From UMGS1124 sp964417835 (GTDB lineage Bacteria > Bacillota_I > Bacilli_A > RF39 > UBA660): a stretch of DNA of 9,360 bases. Positions 5,856 to 9,360 of the stretch are shown here, in pieces. The stretch is from positions 1-9,360 of the forward strand of contig CAYQJD010000033.1 of NCBI GenBank assembly GCA_964417835.1. Reading direction: 5' to 3'. Below the pieces are notes generated by a model. That model had not been told where the DNA came from, did not search any database, and saw only the letters and a list, made by a program, of their open reading frames with translations. The translations under genes and the position numbers were made by a program. How positions within the stretch are numbered: the first letter of the stretch is position 1; each line of letters begins with the position of its first letter.

Positions 5856-8246
5856 ATGGCTATAAGTTTAAATTGGATAAATGATTATGTAAATGTTAAA
5901 GATGTTGACTATAATGATTTAGCAAATAAAATAACAAAAGCAGGTATTAATATAGAAAAAATATCAACTTCAAAAATAGATAATGTAGTTATTGGAGAAG
6001 TTATTGAATGCATAAATCATCCAGATAGTGATCATTTACATATATGTAAAGTTAATGTTGGTAATGAAATATTACAAATAGTTTGTGGCGCAAGTAATGT
6101 TAAAAATGGATTAAAAGTTATAGTTGCTTTACCTAAAGCAGTATTACCAGGAAATTTTGAAATAAAAAAGAGTAAAATTAGAAACGTTGAGTCAAATGGA
6201 ATGATATGCGCTTTATTTGAGTTAGGATTAGAAGAAAAAAATGAAGAAACTTATTCTAAAGGAATTTGTGAATTACCCGTTGATGCACCAATTGGTATAA
6301 ATATTTTTGATTATTTAAATATAAGTGATACTACATATGAACTTGATTTAAATCCAAATAGAACTGATTGTAATAATCATATACCCTTTGCTTATGAAGT
6401 CGCAGCAGTTTTAAAGCGTAAAGTTAAAATGCCAGAAACATCATACAATGAAACAAACGAAAATATTGATAAATTAGTTACATTAAATGTAGATACAGAA
6501 AATTGTTCAATGTATAATTTAATGATTGCTAAAGATGTTACGGTTAAAAAAAGCCCTAAATTTATAAAAGATAGACTTGAAATAGCAGGTATTAGAAGTA
6601 TTAATAACGTAGTAGATATTTCTAACTATGTTATGTTAGAGTATGGACAACCATTGCACTTTTTTGATAAAGATCTTGTTGGTGATAAAATAGTTGTTAG
6701 AATGGCTAAAGATGGTGAAAAGATTGTTACTTTAGATAAGAATGAAAGAAGTTTAACTAAGGATGATATTGTAATTACTGATGGAGAAAATTGTTTATGT
6801 GTAGCAGGAGTAATGGGCGGATTAAATAGTGGAATTAATGATAATACAAAAAATATACTAATTGAGTCTGCAATTTTTAATCCATATAATGTTAGGTATA
6901 CTTCTTTAAGATTGGGATTAAGAAGTGAATCTAGTTTGCGATTTGAAAAACCTTTAAACTATGAATATTGTAATTTGGCAATAAAAAGAGCTTGCCATTT
7001 ATTAGAAAAATATGCTGATGCCAAAATTGTAAATGGTAAGATTTCTTATGATACTATTGATAAATCTTTAAAAAAAGTAACAGTGTCTTTAAAGGAAATT
7101 AGTTCTATATTAGGTATGAGTTTAACAAGTTATGATGTTGAATCAACTTTAGAAAGTCTTGATTTTAATTATAAAAAGAATAATGAAGAAGTATATGAAA
7201 TTATTATTCCTAATAGAAGACCAGATATTCTTCTTCAAAAGGAAGATATTATTGAAGAAGTAGGTAGAATTTATGGTTATGATAATATAAAACCAACATT
7301 GCCTTTGGTTAATATAAAAAAAGGAGAATATAAAGGGTTTACTAATTTTAGAAAAATCGTTTCTAAACGTATGAGATCATTAGGATTTAATGAATTAAGA
7401 ACATATACTTTAGTTAGTTTTGAAGATTCTCTTAAATATAATTATAATTTTAATAAATTTATTAAATTAAATAGACCTATGGTTAAAGATAGAGCGGTAG
7501 TAAGACAAAGTTTATTAAATTCTTTAGTTGATATTGTTGAATATAATATTTCTAAAAAAAATAAAAATGTATTATTATATGAAATAGCAAATACATATTT
7601 TGAAGATGTAGATTATGTTGAAGATACTAAATTGGCATTTGCTATATCTGGTAAGTATCTATCTAATAGTTGGAATAACAACTGTTATGAAATGGATTTT
7701 TATTTTATTAAAGGTATAATTGAAAATATTTTGAATTATGTTGGTTTAGAAGGAAGATATAGTTTTATATTAAGTAATAAATTGCCAAAAGAAATTCACC
7801 CTAAAATAAATAGCGAAATAATTGTATCAGGAAAACCAATTGGATATTTTGGTAAACTTCATCCTTCAATTTCAGATAATGAAATTTATGTATGTGAAAT
7901 ATCTTTAACTAGGTTAAATATTAATAAAACAGACGATGTAAAATATAAACAATTAAATAAATATCCTACTATAGAAAAAGACTTAGCATTTGTTGTAAAA
8001 AAAGATGTAGAAAGTTTTGACATAGTTAAAGAGATAAAAAAAGTGGGGGGTAAACTTTTAAGTAATGTTAAAATATTTGATATTTATTATGGTGATAATA
8101 TAGATAAAGATATGAAGTCAATAGCATATAAATTAACATTTGAAGATTTTAGTAAAACTTTAACAGAAGAAGAAGTAATGATTTTGTTTAATAATATAAT
8201 TTCTTCAGTAACTAAAAAATTTAATGCTGTCTTAAGAGATAGATAG
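5856..8246 (+). CDS. pheT: Phenylalanyl-tRNA synthetase beta subunit
   Basis: The beta subunit binds tRNA, completes the PheRS heterotetramer and hydrolyses mischarged Tyr-tRNA-Phe. It is 796 aa, the full family length (about 800). Visible domains in order: N-terminal MAISLNWINDYV; the OB-fold tRNA-binding domain (about 40-150, with HPDSDHLHICKVNVG and VCGASNV); the B3/B4 editing domain (about 210-375), with NVVDISNYVMLEYGQPLHFFD (editing-site His at 268), AGVMGG (317-322) and ESAIFNP (337-343); the B5 domain with IPNRRPDILLQKEDIIEEVG (451-470); the B6/B7 catalytic-like region; and the C-terminal FDX-ACB domain from KYPTIEKDLAFVV (702-714). Editing residues look intact. ATG 5856 is preceded by GAAGGGAG (5841-5848) lying inside the end of pheS, which indicates translational coupling. 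A TTG at 5835 is in frame but overlaps pheS and has no site of its own. Confidence 0.97.
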   Translation: MAISLNWINDYVNVKDVDYNDLANKITKAGINIEKISTSKIDNVVIGEVIECINHPDSDHLHICKVNVGNEILQIVCGASNVKNGLKVIVALPKAVLPGNFEIKKSKIRNVESNGMICALFELGLEEKNEETYSKGICELPVDAPIGINIFDYLNISDTTYELDLNPNRTDCNNHIPFAYEVAAVLKRKVKMPETSYNETNENIDKLVTLNVDTENCSMYNLMIAKDVTVKKSPKFIKDRLEIAGIRSINNVVDISNYVMLEYGQPLHFFDKDLVGDKIVVRMAKDGEKIVTLDKNERSLTKDDIVITDGENCLCVAGVMGGLNSGINDNTKNILIESAIFNPYNVRYTSLRLGLRSESSLRFEKPLNYEYCNLAIKRACHLLEKYADAKIVNGKISYDTIDKSLKKVTVSLKEISSILGMSLTSYDVESTLESLDFNYKKNNEEVYEIIIPNRRPDILLQKEDIIEEVGRIYGYDNIKPTLPLVNIKKGEYKGFTNFRKIVSKRMRSLGFNELRTYTLVSFEDSLKYNYNFNKFIKLNRPMVKDRAVVRQSLLNSLVDIVEYNISKKNKNVLLYEIANTYFEDVDYVEDTKLAFAISGKYLSNSWNNNCYEMDFYFIKGIIENILNYVGLEGRYSFILSNKLPKEIHPKINSEIIVSGKPIGYFGKLHPSISDNEIYVCEISLTRLNINKTDDVKYKQLNKYPTIEKDLAFVVKKDVESFDIVKEIKKVGGKLLSNVKIFDIYYGDNIDKDMKSIAYKLTFEDFSKTLTEEEVMILFNNIISSVTKKFNAVLRDR

Positions 8247-8262
8247 ATGGAGATTAATATTT

Positions 8263-8661
8263 ATGTTTTGTGAAAAATGTGGTAGTAAAAATAATATTAA
8301 TAATAAATACTGTATTGAATGTGGTTATAAATTTAATAAAGGTAACAACAATTTAAAACGAGAAAATAACGAAAAGAATTCTTTAATATTAGGAATAATA
8401 TGTTTTGTTTCTTCTTTCTTTATAAATGTGTTTTGTTTTATACCTGGAATAATTAGTATTATTTATGCTAAGAAAAATAAAAAAGAAACTGGAAGATGGG
8501 GAATAGGTTTTGGTCTTTCAATATCGGGTATAGTAATTAGTCTTTTGATACTAACAATGATTATATTATTTTTTATATTTGCGTTTTCTTATGGTATAAA
8601 TAATATAGATAATTTTAATGATACAATTACAGAATATAACTATAATATAGATAAAGTTTAG
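8263..8661 (+). CDS. Zinc-ribbon membrane protein of unknown function
   Basis: This is a 132-aa protein whose exact role I cannot name. The N-terminus MFCEKCGSKNN...YCIECGYKF is a classic zinc ribbon with two CxxCG knuckles (C3, C6, C17, C20). A polar linker follows (22-38), then two hydrophobic segments (about 40-68 and 80-112) joined by a short basic loop (YAKKNKKETGRWG). The glycine-spaced pattern SLILGIICF...GIISIIYAKKNKK...GFGLSISGIVISL recalls DUF4190-type small membrane domains. A short acidic/Asn-rich tail follows. The inferred topology puts the zinc ribbon in the cytoplasm. It starts 16 nt after pheT with TGGAGA (8248-8253) 9 nt upstream, and no promoter or terminator lies between, so it is probably the third gene of the T-box-controlled transcript. 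Its stop overlaps the operon terminator. The link to PheRS may be only positional. Confidence 0.85.
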   Translation: MFCEKCGSKNNINNKYCIECGYKFNKGNNNLKRENNEKNSLILGIICFVSSFFINVFCFIPGIISIIYAKKNKKETGRWGIGFGLSISGIVISLLILTMIILFFIFAFSYGINNIDNFNDTITEYNYNIDKV

Positions 8662-8686
8662 ATGATTATTCATCTAACTTTTTTTT
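8658..8686 (+). terminator. Terminator between convergent genes (end of pheST operon)
   Basis: TTAGATG (8658-8664) pairs with CATCTAA (8671-8677) around the loop ATTATT, followed by C and eight T (8679-8686). The stem contains the stop codon of the zinc-ribbon gene (8659-8661), and the loop contains most of the stop codon of the convergent minus-strand gene (8668-8666). The long T-run is only on the plus side, so it acts mainly on the pheST transcript. Confidence 0.8.
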
Positions 8687-9151
8687 AATTATTGAGTAAA
8701 TATTAACTAATGCATCTAGATTATAAGATGCATTAGCACTAGAAGGACTAGGTAAGTAAAAATATTCTATATTTAAATGATTAAAATTTTTTTTATATAA
8801 ATTGTATGCAGTTTTCCCTGTTAAAAATATATACTTAATATTTGTATTATTTATTATTTTTTCTATATTATTTAGTTTTACATTTTTAATACTTGAGTCA
8901 CTTGATCCAGTAATTTCACATTCTTTTATTACATCAAATAGTCCTATATTTTTTTTCAATATAAAATTTTTCTTTTCTTCGATACTGTTTAAATTAACAT
9001 TAAATAATATATCTATTATTTTCCAAAATCTATTTGTTTCATGAGCATAATAAAAATTTTTTGTTCTTGATTTTATACTTGGCATACTTCCTAAAATTAG
9101 TATTTTAGTATATTTATTATAAATTGGTTGTAAGGTGTGCTTTGCTTTCAT
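8666..9151 (-). CDS. Hypoxanthine (deoxyinosine)-DNA glycosylase, UDG family 6
   Basis: This is a base-excision repair enzyme of the uracil-DNA glycosylase superfamily. Proteins of this family remove hypoxanthine, the product of adenine deamination. The 161-aa product has the family layout: LILGSMPSIKSR (18-29) as the first active-site motif; FYYAHETNRFWKII (33-46), with N40 at the position of the catalytic Asn described for the archaeal enzyme; IGLFDVIKECEITGSSDSSI (69-88); the strand KYIFLTG (106-112); and the second motif LPSPSSANAS (133-142). The start at ATG 9151 gives the usual family N-terminus (HTLQPIY before the first strand). There is no Shine-Dalgarno. A TATAAT box lies 6 nt upstream, so the mRNA is probably leaderless. 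It converges with the pheST operon and diverges from the membrane protein gene at the right edge. Confidence 0.9.
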   Translation of the reverse strand: MKAKHTLQPIYNKYTKILILGSMPSIKSRTKNFYYAHETNRFWKIIDILFNVNLNSIEEKKNFILKKNIGLFDVIKECEITGSSDSSIKNVKLNNIEKIINNTNIKYIFLTGKTAYNLYKKNFNHLNIEYFYLPSPSSANASYNLDALVNIYSIIKKKLDE

Positions 9152-9157
9152 AAAACC

Positions 9158-9166
9158 ATTATAACA
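9158..9166 (-). promoter_or_regulatory. Extended -10 promoter of the glycosylase gene
   Basis: On the minus strand the sequence reads TGTTATAAT (9166-9158), a perfect extended -10, with no clear -35 at 16-18 nt. The transcript start expected about 7 nt downstream falls at or next to the A of ATG 9151, with only GGTTTT between. Confidence 0.65.
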
Positions 9167-9169
9167 TAC

Positions 9170-9198
9170 TTGTTAAAAATAAATATATAAGTTATACT
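9170..9198 (+). promoter_or_regulatory. Sigma-A promoter of the right-edge membrane protein gene
   Basis: TTGTTA (9170-9175), a 17-nt spacer and TATACT (9193-9198). The predicted start near 9205 gives a leader of about 11 nt containing the GATGAGG ribosome site. The -35 box lies only 3 nt beyond the upstream end of the divergent glycosylase promoter's extended -10. Confidence 0.6.
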
Positions 9199-9215
9199 GA
9201 TGTTGATGAGGTTAT

Positions 9216-9360
9216 ATGAAAAATAAAAAAAGTAAAATAGTTATATTGCTGAGTTTATTATATAGTTTTTTTATATTATTTGGTACAAGTATTTTTGTTA
9301 AAGGAAATTGTTCTCTAATTTTTGGAAACATTTTAAATATATTAATATCTTTGCTTGTAT
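9216..9360 (+). CDS. Membrane protein, N-terminal fragment (runs off right edge)
   Basis: Only the first 48 codons are in the window. ATG 9216 is preceded by GATGAGG (9205-9211), 4 nt away and so rather close. The start MKNKKSKIVILLSLLYSFFI is a basic N-terminus followed by a hydrophobic segment (about residues 8-27). It continues FGTSIFVKGNCSLIFGNIL and into a second hydrophobic stretch. The pattern recalls the N-termini of large polytopic proteins of low-GC Gram-positives, such as uncharacterised glycosyltransferase-like families, but the fragment is too short to assign. It could also be a signal anchor. The promoter just upstream supports it being a real gene. Confidence 0.65.
   Translation, partial: MKNKKSKIVILLSLLYSFFILFGTSIFVKGNCSLIFGNILNILISLLV

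Noticed and set aside
8802..9044. Plus-strand open frame of 80 codons, hydrophobic
   Set aside because: It is antisense to the glycosylase gene, whose family motifs are unmistakable.
1..9360. CRISPR arrays, insertion sequences, tRNA/rRNA genes, phage or defence genes
   Set aside because: No regularly spaced repeats, terminal inverted repeats with a transposase, or RNA-gene signatures were seen on either strand. Repeated A/T runs reflect base composition.

Overview
The window is very AT-rich, with runs of A and T everywhere, AGA as the usual Arg codon and A/T at most third positions. It encodes a Gram-positive gene set: LysS of the bacillus type, a T-box-controlled pheST operon, and the spore coat/germination protein GerQ. 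This fits a low-GC Bacillota lineage, perhaps one of the gut Bacilli close to the Mollicutes. All visible Trp codons are TGG and no gene has an in-frame TGA, so the standard bacterial code applies and not the Mycoplasma code. The lineage is an inference from composition and gene content. GerQ implies an endospore-forming organism or a recent spore-forming ancestor.

Left part (1-1262, minus strand): a coiled-coil protein of unknown function runs off the left edge. Upstream of it lies gerQ, which has its own terminator. The U-tract of that terminator abuts a near-consensus sigma-A promoter for the coiled-coil gene. gerQ and lysS are divergent and share about 100 bp, which holds a vegetative lysS promoter and a weaker sigma-E-like candidate for gerQ.

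Centre (1314-4439, plus strand): lysS (class II lysyl-tRNA synthetase) ends in an AT-only hairpin terminator. A separately promoted polytopic membrane protein follows, resembling YfcC/DcuC-type transporters, with its own terminator.

Right-centre (4440-8686, plus strand): a promoter and a phenylalanine T-box leader (specifier UUC, T-box core, Rho-independent terminator) control pheS-pheT. The two genes are separated by 1 nt. A small zinc-ribbon membrane protein follows after 16 nt and is probably in the same transcript. The operon ends at a hairpin that overlaps the stop codons of two convergent genes.

Right edge (8666-9360): a minus-strand hypoxanthine-DNA glycosylase (UDG family 6) gene whose -10 box lies 6 nt from its ATG, suggesting a leaderless mRNA. 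A divergent plus-strand membrane protein gene runs off the right edge.

Most of the window is housekeeping: two aminoacyl-tRNA synthetases and a DNA repair enzyme. I see no CRISPR array, transposon, phage gene, defence system or tRNA/rRNA gene, and no convincing undescribed system. The least explained items are the coiled-coil protein, the zinc-ribbon protein in the T-box operon, and the unassigned segment before the T-box promoter.
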